DNA of 59,272 bases from Nitrospira sp. (lineage in GTDB: Bacteria > Nitrospirota > Thermodesulfovibrionia > UBA6902), in the NCBI GenBank assembly GCA_016784355.1, contig JADHUV010000015.1, forward strand, positions 1-59,272, in the 5' to 3' direction. The notes beneath the pieces are model-generated. The model did no database searches and was not told the origin of the DNA. It was given only the letters and a program-made list of their open reading frames with translations. Of this stretch, positions 38,435 to 47,103 are shown piece by piece; the stretch's first letter is position 1; each line of letters begins with the position of its first letter. Made by a program: the position numbers and the translations under genes.

Positions 38435-40921
38435 ATGATAATGATCCTATCCATAACAGTCTTAATCATTATGTTTTGTATAATGGCATACCTGCGTATG
38501 TCATTAAGTGCCGCAACTGTGATAACAGGATTAGTCCTGTTCACTCTGGCTCAGTTATTTGCCCTGTCGCCTGCCTGGATAATCGCTGGATCAGTAATTT
38601 TCCTGACTGCCGCCGCCGCACTTAATGTGCCGTTTCTAAGGCGCAGACTTTTCACAGATCGCATGTTCCGTTTTTTTAAAAAAACACTGCCGGCAATGTC
38701 ATCTACCGAGCAGGAAGCCATACAGGCCGGTACTGTATGGTGGGATGGGGAACTCTTCAGCGGTAAACCCGACTGGAATAAACTCCTTTCCATGCCAACC
38801 ACCGAATTAACCCCGAGAGAACAGGCATTTCTGGACGGGCCGGTGGAGGAACTGTGCTCAATGCTCGATGACTGGCAGATAAATGAAGAGCTTCATGACC
38901 TGCCTGAGGAGGCCTGGACATTCATAAAAGAAAAGGGCTTCTTCGGAATGATCATTCCTGTGAAATACGGCGGTCTGGGATTTTCCACACTTGCTCATTC
39001 CAATGTTGTAATGAAGCTGGCCAGTCGTAGTGTATGTGCAGCGGTTACAGTTATGGTACCGAACTCACTCGGACCGGCCGAACTCATACACAGCTACGGC
39101 ACAGAAAAGCAGAAAGACTATTACCTGCCGCGCCTTGCAAGGGCTGAAGAAATCCCCTGTTTCGCCCTTACAGGGCCACAGGCAGGCAGTGATGCTGCAT
39201 CCATGCCCGATACCGGAATTGTGTGCAAAGGTGAATTTAACGGTCAAAAAGATGTGCTCGGCATACGCCTGAACTGGGACAAACGCTATATCACCCTGGG
39301 ACCCATTGCTACGGTTCTGGGACTGGCCTTCAAGCTCTTTGATCCGGAACACCTTATGGGAAATGAAACCAAACGGGGTATAACTCTCGCGCTTATTCCT
39401 ACCGGTCTGCCCGGAATTACTATTGGCAGCAGACATATTGCGCTGGGTTCCGATTTCCTTGTCGGCCCCAACTGGGGCAAGGATGTCTTTATACCTGTTG
39501 ATATGATCATCGGCGGCCCGGCACGTGCGGGAGAGGGTTGGCGTATGCTTATGGACTGCCTTGCAGAGGGACGCTCCGTCTCCCTGCCTGCACTGAGCAA
39601 TGGCTCGTGTAAACTCTCCGCACGGGTTGCAGGTGCCTACTCACACATTCGCAGACAATTTAATATGCCTATCGGTAAATTCGAGGGTGTTGAAGAAGCC
39701 CTCGCAAAAATCGGAGGCTACACATATCTGGCCGATGCAGCCCGGATCATGACCGCATCAGGAGTTGATCAAGGCGAGAAACCTTCAGTTGTTTCTGCAA
39801 TCGTGAAATATTATCTGACGGAACTTTCACGGAAAACCGTTAATCATGCTATGGATGTGCAGGGAGGTGCGGCTATATGCGAAGGCCCGAGAAATCTCCT
39901 TGCCAAAATATATCAGTCCGTCCCGGTCGGCATAACAGTCGAGGGCGCGAATATCCTGACAAGGAGCATGATCATATTCGGGCAGGGCATGATCAGATGC
40001 CACCCTTACGTTATCGGTGAAATCACTGCGGTAAACAATGAAGATTTAAAACGGGGCAAAAATGAGTTCGACAAGGCCTTTATCGGACATACCGGTTTTA
40101 TCATCAGCAACCTCGTCCGATCACTGTTTCTCGGACTTACAGGAGGACGACTTGTAACTACACCGTATTTACCGCGTGCAAAAAAATATCTTCAGCAGCT
40201 TACCAGTATGAGCTCGGCCTTTGCCTTTGCAGCTGATGTCTCGATGATCGTTCTCGGCTCATCACTAAAGCGCAGGGAAAGACTGTCCGCACGACTTGCA
40301 GACGTATTGGGACACATGTATCTTGCATCCTCAGCTATTAAACACTTTGAGGATCAGGGGGCCATGACGGAAGATCTTCCACTGTTTGATTGGGCCTCAA
40401 AGTATTCTCTTTACGAGGCACAGGAGGCACTGGATGGTTTAATTGATAACTTCCCGAACCGTTATGCAGCAGGCCTGATGCGAGTTGTAATTTTCCCTCT
40501 GGGCAAACGACTTGCAATGCCTGATGACAGAAATGATCACAGAGTGGCTGAACTGGTAATGTCAGATTCAGAGAGCAGAGATCGGCTGACAGATGGTATT
40601 TACATTCCAGATTCCATGAAAGAACAACTCGGTCTCATGGAAGAAACGCTCCGGAAAGTAATCGAGGCCGAGGCAATAGAAAAGAAAATCAAGCAGGCCC
40701 TAAGTGACGGCGCACTAAATATTGCGCATAAGGGCAGTGAGCTGAAAGAGGCCGTCAAGGCCGGAATCATTAACAGTGATGAAGAAGTCTCAGTGCGAAC
40801 CGCGGACCTTTTAAGAAAAGAAGTCGTACGTGTTGATGATTTTTCACCAGAGAAAATGAGCAGGCAGAATACAAATAACGCAAAGCCATCAGGACACATT
40901 AGCAAAACGATGGCTGGATAA
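38435..40921 (+). CDS. fadE: Acyl-CoA dehydrogenase FadE
   Basis: 828 residues, the long membrane-associated FadE type (E. coli protein 814). Two or three N-terminal membrane helices (about 1-70) precede the flavin dehydrogenase domain: FFGMIIPVKYGGLGFS, FALTGPQAGSDAASMPD, MDVQGGAAICEGPRN and the FadE-specific C-terminal extension. It catalyses the first step of beta-oxidation, acyl-CoA to trans-2-enoyl-CoA. AGGAGG lies before the ATG. Confidence 0.95.
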   Translation: MIMILSITVLIIMFCIMAYLRMSLSAATVITGLVLFTLAQLFALSPAWIIAGSVIFLTAAAALNVPFLRRRLFTDRMFRFFKKTLPAMSSTEQEAIQAGTVWWDGELFSGKPDWNKLLSMPTTELTPREQAFLDGPVEELCSMLDDWQINEELHDLPEEAWTFIKEKGFFGMIIPVKYGGLGFSTLAHSNVVMKLASRSVCAAVTVMVPNSLGPAELIHSYGTEKQKDYYLPRLARAEEIPCFALTGPQAGSDAASMPDTGIVCKGEFNGQKDVLGIRLNWDKRYITLGPIATVLGLAFKLFDPEHLMGNETKRGITLALIPTGLPGITIGSRHIALGSDFLVGPNWGKDVFIPVDMIIGGPARAGEGWRMLMDCLAEGRSVSLPALSNGSCKLSARVAGAYSHIRRQFNMPIGKFEGVEEALAKIGGYTYLADAARIMTASGVDQGEKPSVVSAIVKYYLTELSRKTVNHAMDVQGGAAICEGPRNLLAKIYQSVPVGITVEGANILTRSMIIFGQGMIRCHPYVIGEITAVNNEDLKRGKNEFDKAFIGHTGFIISNLVRSLFLGLTGGRLVTTPYLPRAKKYLQQLTSMSSAFAFAADVSMIVLGSSLKRRERLSARLADVLGHMYLASSAIKHFEDQGAMTEDLPLFDWASKYSLYEAQEALDGLIDNFPNRYAAGLMRVVIFPLGKRLAMPDDRNDHRVAELVMSDSESRDRLTDGIYIPDSMKEQLGLMEETLRKVIEAEAIEKKIKQALSDGALNIAHKGSELKEAVKAGIINSDEEVSVRTADLLRKEVVRVDDFSPEKMSRQNTNNAKPSGHISKTMAG

Positions 40922-40931
40922 GGAGATGACA

Positions 40932-42230
40932 ATGGCAACTAGAAAACTGAAAGATGTATTTATAGTAGATGGAAGCCGGACTCCTTTTCTAAAGGCTAAA
41001 GGAAAACCCGGACCGTTTTCCGCGGCTGATCTGGCATTCAATGCCGCCCGTTCACTGCTGGCACGCCAGACCTTCAGCGCAGAAGATTTGGATGAAGTCA
41101 TTATTGGATGCGTAATACCTGGCCCGAGCGAGGCAAATATATCTAGAATACTTGCCCTGCGTCTTGGATGTACGGTAACGACTCCTGCCTGGACCGTCCA
41201 GCGAAACTGTGCCTCAGGACTTCAGTCACTTGATAGTGCCGCACTGAATATTGCGACAGGTAGATCTGATCTGATACTTGCAGGAGGAGCGGAGGCCATG
41301 AGCCATGCCCCGCTGCTTTTAAATATTCACATGCTGAATCTGCTGCTACGTCTTCGCAGCTCAAAGAATATCTTTCAACGCCTCAACACTCTGAGTCACT
41401 TAAGACCACTTCATCTTAAACCGGTCATTGCCCTTCTGTGCGGTTTAACCGATCCGGTCGTCGGCCTTAACATGGGTCAGACCGCAGAAATCATTGCCCA
41501 TCGCTTCGGGATCAGCAGAAAAGAAATGGACGCCTATGCCGTCAGAAGCCACCAGAGACTTGCCGAGGCACAGGATAGCGGCTATCTTGAAGAAATTGAA
41601 ACGATGTTCGACGGCAATGGAAACTACTATGACCATGATGAAGGTCTTTATCGTGAGACAAGCACTGAGAAACTAGCTAAAATGAAACCGGTGTTTGACC
41701 GTCTTGCTGGCAGTGTTACAGCGGCCAACAGTTCCCAGGTAACAGACGGCGCAGCCATGCTCATACTGGCAAGCAGTGAGGCCATTAAAAAACATAATCT
41801 CCCTGTTATGGGGAAAATTATCGATACCAGATGGGCCTCTTTAGATCCATCAGAAATGGGACTTGGCCCTGCACATGCCATCCCCCCGCTTCTTCAGGCA
41901 CACAAACTTAAACCCTCAGATATCGACTTCTGGGAAATCAATGAGGCCTTTGCCGCTCAGGTTCTCGCCTGCCTGAGGGCATGGGAAGACGAGGATTACT
42001 GCAGGAACGAATTAGGATTAAAGAGTACTTTCGGCAGTATCGATCCTGAGAAGCTTAATGTCGACGGCGGTGGAATCAGCCTCGGCCATCCGGTCGGTGC
42101 AAGCGGTGCAAGAATTGTACTGCATCTTCTGCATGTTCTGAAACGTCATGGGGCAAGACGAGGAATTGCCTCCCTCTGTATAGGCGGAGGACAGGGCGGT
42201 GCCATGCTCATAGAAAGAACTGGAGGTTAA
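40932..42230 (+). CDS. fadI: Acetyl-CoA C-acyltransferase (thiolase)
   Basis: 432 residues. Nucleophilic Cys in QRNCASGLQSLD, His in GGGISLGHPVGASGARI, and the second Cys in ASLCIGGGQGGA; NEAFAAQ is the fourth signature. The length and the insertion after the first Cys resemble FadI rather than the shorter FadA. It releases acetyl-CoA in the last step of beta-oxidation. The ATG at 40932 has AGGAG six bases upstream; the in-frame ATG at 40926 abuts that site. Confidence 0.92.
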   Translation: MATRKLKDVFIVDGSRTPFLKAKGKPGPFSAADLAFNAARSLLARQTFSAEDLDEVIIGCVIPGPSEANISRILALRLGCTVTTPAWTVQRNCASGLQSLDSAALNIATGRSDLILAGGAEAMSHAPLLLNIHMLNLLLRLRSSKNIFQRLNTLSHLRPLHLKPVIALLCGLTDPVVGLNMGQTAEIIAHRFGISRKEMDAYAVRSHQRLAEAQDSGYLEEIETMFDGNGNYYDHDEGLYRETSTEKLAKMKPVFDRLAGSVTAANSSQVTDGAAMLILASSEAIKKHNLPVMGKIIDTRWASLDPSEMGLGPAHAIPPLLQAHKLKPSDIDFWEINEAFAAQVLACLRAWEDEDYCRNELGLKSTFGSIDPEKLNVDGGGISLGHPVGASGARIVLHLLHVLKRHGARRGIASLCIGGGQGGAMLIERTGG

Positions 42231-42234
42231 TGCA

Positions 42235-44277
42235 ATGAAAAATACAGAACAATCCAAACACTGGTATACGGAACTGGATAAAAACATGATTGCCTGGCTC
42301 CACTTCGATATGGCCGGAACAGGAACAAACGTGTTGTCTGCCGAGGTGTTAAATGAGCTTTCGGAAGAACTTGCAGTACTGAAACACAAAGAAATACAGG
42401 GTCTGATAATACTCTCAGACAAAAAAAATGGTTTTATTGCCGGAGCTGATATTAAGGAATTTACAAAATTTCAAAGCCCGGAAGAAGCATCAAATATGAT
42501 ACGTCAGGGACAGGCTGTATTTGAACGCCTGGAAAACATGCCCTACCCAACAGTGAGTATGATTCACGGTTTCTGCCTTGGTGGCGGAATGGAACTTGCC
42601 CTTGCCTGTAACTACCGTGTTGCTGAGGACCATGAAAAAACCAAGCTTGGCCTCCCGGAAGTCAAGCTTGGTATACATCCTGGATTCGGAGGCACGGTTC
42701 GCCTGCCCCGTCTTACGGGTGCACTAAAGGCAATGGACATAATGCTATCGGGCCGAACTCTTAATGCACAGCAGGCGAAAAAAGCCGGCATGGTTGACTA
42801 TGTAGTGCCGAAACGTCACCTGAAAAAAATGGCCGTCATGTGTATACAAGATCGCATGCCCGTACGCAAACCTTCATTGTGGCTAAGACTTAGCAATGCC
42901 TTTTTTATACGGCCATTGCTGAAAATAATGATCTTAAGAAATTTGAAAACACGTGTCAGTAAAGAGCATTATCCCGCTCCATTTGCGATCGTGGATCTCT
43001 GGGCAAAATATTACAGCAATCAAAAAACAATGATGAAAGAAGAAGCCCTTTCAGTTGCAAAACTTATGACCGGAACCACCTCACAAAACCTTGTAAGAAT
43101 CTTTTTCCTGAGTGAGTCCCTTAAATCCATGGGCCGGGAAATCGAGTTCCCAGTATCTCACATACACGTTATCGGTGCAGGTGTAATGGGTGGAGACATT
43201 GCAGCCTGGTGCGCCCTGCAGGGCTTTACCGTAACACTGCAGGACAGAGAGGCAAAATTCATCGCGCCGGCAATGAAGCGGGCATACTCCCTTTTCAATA
43301 AACGTCTCAAACAGCCGCGCCTTGTGCAAAAAACTATGGACCGGCTTATGCCGGATATAAACGGCAAAACTGGTCTAAAAAAGGCCGATGTTATAATCGA
43401 GGCAATCTTTGAAAATGCCGATGCAAAAAAGGCCCTGTATAAAGAGATAGAGCCTCAACTAAAGCCCAATGCGCTTTTGGCTACCAATACCTCAAGCATT
43501 CCGCTTGAAAACCTGAGCGAGGCCCTTTCAAATCCCGGCAGACTTGTCGGTCTTCACTTTTTCAACCCGGTTGCAAAGATGCCGCTGGTGGAGATAGTCA
43601 AGGGGACTTCCACTGATGACGAAGAAGTAAAAAAGGCCGCTTCCTTTGCTCAAAAGATAAGCCGGTTGCCGCTTCCGGTAAAGAGTACTCCGGGCTTCCT
43701 GGTAAACCGTATACTGATGCCCTATATGCTTGAGGCGGTTACCATGGCAGAAGAAGGCAGTTCTCCAGCAGAAATAGATCGGGCTGCAGTCAAGTTTGGG
43801 ATGCCCATGGGTCCGCTGCTGCTTGCTGATACAGTAGGACTGGACATCTGCCTGCATGTGGCAGAAATCATCTCTGAAGGCATTGAAATGCCGGTTCCTG
43901 AAAAGCTCCGTGCAATGACAAAGAAAGGTAACCTTGGCAGAAAAAGCGGGCAGGGTTTTTACCGCTACAAAAACGGCAGACAGATTATACCGTCCGGGTC
44001 TCAAACAAGTTCATCAGATCATGATTTGACCGACAGGCTCATCCTTAGAATGGTCAATGAGGCAGTTGCGTGTCTTAATGAAGGGGTTGTTGAAAATGCA
44101 GAACTCCTTGATGCCGGGGTAATCTTCGGAACAGGGTTTGCTCCTTTCCGAGGGGGACCGCTGAATTACTGGCGGACCGAAGGGGAGGCAGGATTAAACA
44201 AGAGACTGACCGAGCTTGAGGCACATTACGGCAGACGTTTTCACCCGGCAGGACAACTTAAAGGCGCGCATGCATAA
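42235..44277 (+). CDS. fadJ: Enoyl-CoA hydratase / 3-hydroxyacyl-CoA dehydrogenase
   Basis: 680 residues, bifunctional. The N-terminal crotonase domain has IAGADIKEF and GFCLGGGMELALAC with LGLPEVKLGIHPGFGGT carrying the two catalytic Glu. From about residue 303 the NAD domain starts (HVIGAGVMGGDIA), with NTSSIPLENL, HFFNPVAKMPLVEIVKG and the dehydrogenase C-terminal domains. The sequence is closer to FadJ than FadB. It does the hydration and oxidation steps. GGAGG lies before the ATG, four bases after the thiolase stop. Confidence 0.94.
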   Translation: MKNTEQSKHWYTELDKNMIAWLHFDMAGTGTNVLSAEVLNELSEELAVLKHKEIQGLIILSDKKNGFIAGADIKEFTKFQSPEEASNMIRQGQAVFERLENMPYPTVSMIHGFCLGGGMELALACNYRVAEDHEKTKLGLPEVKLGIHPGFGGTVRLPRLTGALKAMDIMLSGRTLNAQQAKKAGMVDYVVPKRHLKKMAVMCIQDRMPVRKPSLWLRLSNAFFIRPLLKIMILRNLKTRVSKEHYPAPFAIVDLWAKYYSNQKTMMKEEALSVAKLMTGTTSQNLVRIFFLSESLKSMGREIEFPVSHIHVIGAGVMGGDIAAWCALQGFTVTLQDREAKFIAPAMKRAYSLFNKRLKQPRLVQKTMDRLMPDINGKTGLKKADVIIEAIFENADAKKALYKEIEPQLKPNALLATNTSSIPLENLSEALSNPGRLVGLHFFNPVAKMPLVEIVKGTSTDDEEVKKAASFAQKISRLPLPVKSTPGFLVNRILMPYMLEAVTMAEEGSSPAEIDRAAVKFGMPMGPLLLADTVGLDICLHVAEIISEGIEMPVPEKLRAMTKKGNLGRKSGQGFYRYKNGRQIIPSGSQTSSSDHDLTDRLILRMVNEAVACLNEGVVENAELLDAGVIFGTGFAPFRGGPLNYWRTEGEAGLNKRLTELEAHYGRRFHPAGQLKGAHA

Positions 44278-44306
44278 CACAGGTAAACATGATCATGGAG
44301 GTTACT

Positions 44307-46106
44307 ATGAACATAAATACAAAAGATATCATAGCTCCCGAGAACGCCGGCACGCTGCACGGACTCTTCTGTGAAAGAATAAAGAGAACGCCACACAGCC
44401 TGGCATACATGCACTATGATACGGATAAATGCACATGGAAGCATTTGTCATGGTATCAAATAGGCATCGAGTGCAATCGGTGGATATCCGCCCTACATAA
44501 AGAAGGACTATCCAAAGGTGATCGGATAGCTATATGGACCTCCAACCGTCCGGAATGGATCATGATGGATCAGGCAGCCCAGAGTCTCGGACTCGTAGTA
44601 GTCCCTATTTACAGCAACGACCGTGCAGCCAATGCTGCATACATCCTGAAAAATTCCGGTGCTAAGGTCCTGTTGATAGAACAGGAAGAACAATGGACTC
44701 GCCTTCTTGCCCTTCCGGAGATGCTTAGAAGCCTCTCTCGTGTTATCAGTCTAAATACCAACGCAGGCGACCGTACTGAGACATGCCTTTGCGACATAAC
44801 AAAATGGCTTTGTGAAAGCTCGCAGGCTGCGCCTGACCTTTCAGTCAAACCGGATGATCTGGCAACCATCGTTTATACATCTGGCACTACCGGCCACCCC
44901 AAGGGTGTTATGCTCACCCATCGCAATATACTGTGGAATGCCTATAGCAGCATGCAAAATGTGACGGTATTTCGTGAGGATCTCTTCCTTTCATTCCTGC
45001 CGCTCTCACACATGCTGGAGCGAACAATAGGCTATTACCTGCCTGTTATGGCAGGCGCAGCAGTTGCATTTGCCCGTTCAATACCGGATCTTCCAGAAGA
45101 TCTGCTGGCAATCCGCCCGACCATACTGGTCTCTGTTCCACGCATCTATGAGCGGATATACTCTCGCATAAGGGCGAGCCTTGGAGAAAAATCACCGCTG
45201 GCCGGTAAAATATTCCGCCTTGCCGCAAAGCTTGGCTGGAACCGCCACGAATATCTTCAGCATAGACTACCATGGAGTCCTGCCATGCTTTTCTGGCCTG
45301 TGTTTGACAGGCTGATCGCCAAAAAAATACGCGCCGGCCTTGGAGGCAGGCTCAGGCTTTCCGTCGTGGGCGGGGCCTCCCTGTGCGCAGAGATCGCCAA
45401 AATATTCATAGGCTTTGGAGTGCAGCTGCTCCATGGGTATGGCCTTACAGAAACCAGTCCGGTAATCAGCGTAAACCTGCTGGAAAATAACCATCCTGAA
45501 GGCGTCGGGGTTCCACTGCAGGACATGGAAGTTAAAATCGGAGCAAAAAGTGAACTTCTGGTAAGAGGCCCGGGGTTAATGCTCGGCTACTGGAATAACC
45601 CTGAGGCAACAGCAAAAGTGATAGACCGTAATGGCTGGCTTCACACAGGGGATAAGGGCGAACTGCAAAACGGGCGCATACACATTACAGGCCGCATTAA
45701 AGAAATCATTGTAATGTCTAACGGCGAGAAAGTCCCTCCTGCTGACATTGAATCCGCCCTTTCAATGGACCCGCTTATTGAACAGGCACTTGTCATGGGA
45801 GATGGAAAACCATATCTTACGGCGCTGATAGTATTAAACGAAGACAGTGAAAGACAACTTGCATCAGACCTGCATATTGATGCGGATGATCCGAACCTTC
45901 TGGAAAACAGAAAACTTCAGGAATATGTCCTGAATAAAGTATCGAGCATGATGAACTCATTTCCTGGATATGCGGTAATACGCCGCATTGCCATGGTACA
46001 TGAATCGTGGACAGTAGAAAATGGACTTATGACCCCAACACTAAAGCTCAAAAGACAGAGTATTCTCAAACATCATTGCGAGGATATTTGTACATTATAT
46101 GATTAA
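44307..46106 (+). CDS. fadD: Long-chain fatty acid-CoA ligase
   Basis: 599 residues of the AMP-forming class. P-loop YTSGTTGHPKGVMLTH, then GYGLTETSPVIS, GWLHTGDKGE and the C-terminal domain entry GRIKEIIVMSNGEKV. The FAA1-like layout fits long-chain fatty acids. It activates fatty acids and so feeds the four enzymes encoded before it. The ATG at 44307 has GGAGG five bases upstream; the earlier in-frame ATG at 44289 has no site. Last gene of the operon. Confidence 0.93.
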   Translation: MNINTKDIIAPENAGTLHGLFCERIKRTPHSLAYMHYDTDKCTWKHLSWYQIGIECNRWISALHKEGLSKGDRIAIWTSNRPEWIMMDQAAQSLGLVVVPIYSNDRAANAAYILKNSGAKVLLIEQEEQWTRLLALPEMLRSLSRVISLNTNAGDRTETCLCDITKWLCESSQAAPDLSVKPDDLATIVYTSGTTGHPKGVMLTHRNILWNAYSSMQNVTVFREDLFLSFLPLSHMLERTIGYYLPVMAGAAVAFARSIPDLPEDLLAIRPTILVSVPRIYERIYSRIRASLGEKSPLAGKIFRLAAKLGWNRHEYLQHRLPWSPAMLFWPVFDRLIAKKIRAGLGGRLRLSVVGGASLCAEIAKIFIGFGVQLLHGYGLTETSPVISVNLLENNHPEGVGVPLQDMEVKIGAKSELLVRGPGLMLGYWNNPEATAKVIDRNGWLHTGDKGELQNGRIHITGRIKEIIVMSNGEKVPPADIESALSMDPLIEQALVMGDGKPYLTALIVLNEDSERQLASDLHIDADDPNLLENRKLQEYVLNKVSSMMNSFPGYAVIRRIAMVHESWTVENGLMTPTLKLKRQSILKHHCEDICTLYD

Positions 46107-46377
46107 TCTAGATAATGATAATAAATTCATTAGATTCAGAGTGCTGCAATACTTACATCACTCTAAATCCTGCGATACATGAAATAAATGTTTGATAAAT
46201 AGGACTATATGCATCTAAAGTCATATTAATCCCCTTCTAAAAACAAGGGCAGAAAGTTTTTATTGTGCAATTTTTTAAGAATTAAGTTAATATTACTGTT
46301 CTAATGGTAGGAACATTCATTAATGCTCCTATAAAGAATACAATAATGCAGTACTGGGAAGGGGTGAAGATACAGAT

Positions 46378-46572
46378 TTGGAAATACGAGTTCGTGATAA
46401 AAATATTGAAAAGGCAATCAAAGACTTAAAAAACAAGTTACAGAAAGAAGGTCTTTTCAAAGAGCTGAAAAAAAGAAGGTATTATGAAAAGCCTTCAGTC
46501 AAGGAAAAACAGAAGCGTATAGAGGCCAGAAAAAAGAGAATGAAGGCTTCCCGATTCAGCAAACGTCCTTAA
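46378..46572 (+). CDS. rpsU: 30S ribosomal protein S21
   Basis: 64 residues, basic: EIRVRDKNIEKAIKDLKNK, then KRRYYEKPSVKEKQKR and a lysine/arginine-rich tail. The start is TTG with GAAGGGG 12-15 bases upstream; no ATG or GTG fits the known N-terminus. A rare start codon on a ribosomal protein gene suggests deliberately limited or regulated initiation. Followed by a terminator, so monocistronic. Confidence 0.93.
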   Translation: MEIRVRDKNIEKAIKDLKNKLQKEGLFKELKKRRYYEKPSVKEKQKRIEARKKRMKASRFSKRP

Positions 46573-46619
46573 TAAGACTAAAAAAAGATTACAGGGATTA
46601 TTCCCTCACAGAATTACAG

Positions 46620-46662
46620 TAAGCTGGATTGGGCTATGCCTGATCCAGCTTATTTTGTTTTC
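46620..46662 (+). terminator. Terminator after rpsU
   Basis: A perfect 10-bp stem (46620-46629 with 46643-46652) and 13-base loop, followed by TTTTGTTTTCC. It lies 47 bases past the rpsU stop. Confidence 0.88.
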
Positions 46663-46793
46663 CAGTCGGGCATAAGATAAGTTACATAAAACATGATTTG
46701 TTTTTACAAGAACTGTAAATACTATTCGTGACAAGTTCTTAACAGAATCATTCCCCGACTTGGAGACTGTGTCGCAATACAAAAAGAACGTAC

Positions 46794-47036
46794 TGTCATT
46801 CTGAATTCAGTTCAGAATCTCGTTGTTCTGGGGATCCTGAATCAAGTTCAGGATGACAGGCATGGCTAGGAAGTGTTTTAAATTAATACGTTATCAAAAT
46901 ATGTCATTCTGAATTCAGTTCAGAATCTCGTTGTTCTGGGGATCCTGAATCAAGTTCAGGATGACAGGCATGGCTAGGAAGTGTTTTAAATTAATACATT
47001 ATCAAAATATGTCATTCTGAATTTAGTTCAGAATCT
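46794..47036. repeat. 108-bp direct repeat, two full copies and a 27-bp partial copy
   Basis: Copies at 46794-46901 and 46902-47009 differ at one base (46890 G versus 46998 A). A third copy stops after 27 bp at 47036. Each unit begins TGTCATTCTGAATTCAG and holds two palindromic segments (around CTGAATTCAG and CCTGAA-N5-TTCAGG); GTCATTCTGAA and TTCAGGATGAC are near inverted repeats of each other. Similar 'TCATTCTGAA...TTCAGGATGAC' elements occur dispersed in many bacterial genomes and are non-coding. No ORF. Confidence 0.93.
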
Positions 47037-47082
47037 AGTCACTAAAAGCATTTACAGATTTTGTATACGCTTTTAGTGACTA
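47036..47082. repeat. 14-bp perfect inverted repeat after the chemoreceptor gene
   Basis: Arms 47036-47049 and 47069-47082 (TAGTCACTAAAAGC and its complement) with a 19-base spacer. It starts exactly where the third copy of the 108-bp repeat breaks off and ends 21 bases past the chemoreceptor stop. There is no U tract on the minus strand, so it is not a classic intrinsic terminator. Confidence 0.75.
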
Positions 47083-47103
47083 TCACAGACATGTTAATCA
47101 GCC

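Noticed and set aside
46107..46377. Inverted repeat and possible terminator after the acyl-CoA ligase gene
   Set aside because: The best stem (around 46132-46168) has a mismatch, a 15-base loop and no T tract; nothing else is seen in this 271-bp gap.
46794..47036. CRISPR-like direct repeats
   Set aside because: The unit is 108 bp with no spacers between copies and only 2.25 copies; no cas genes nearby.
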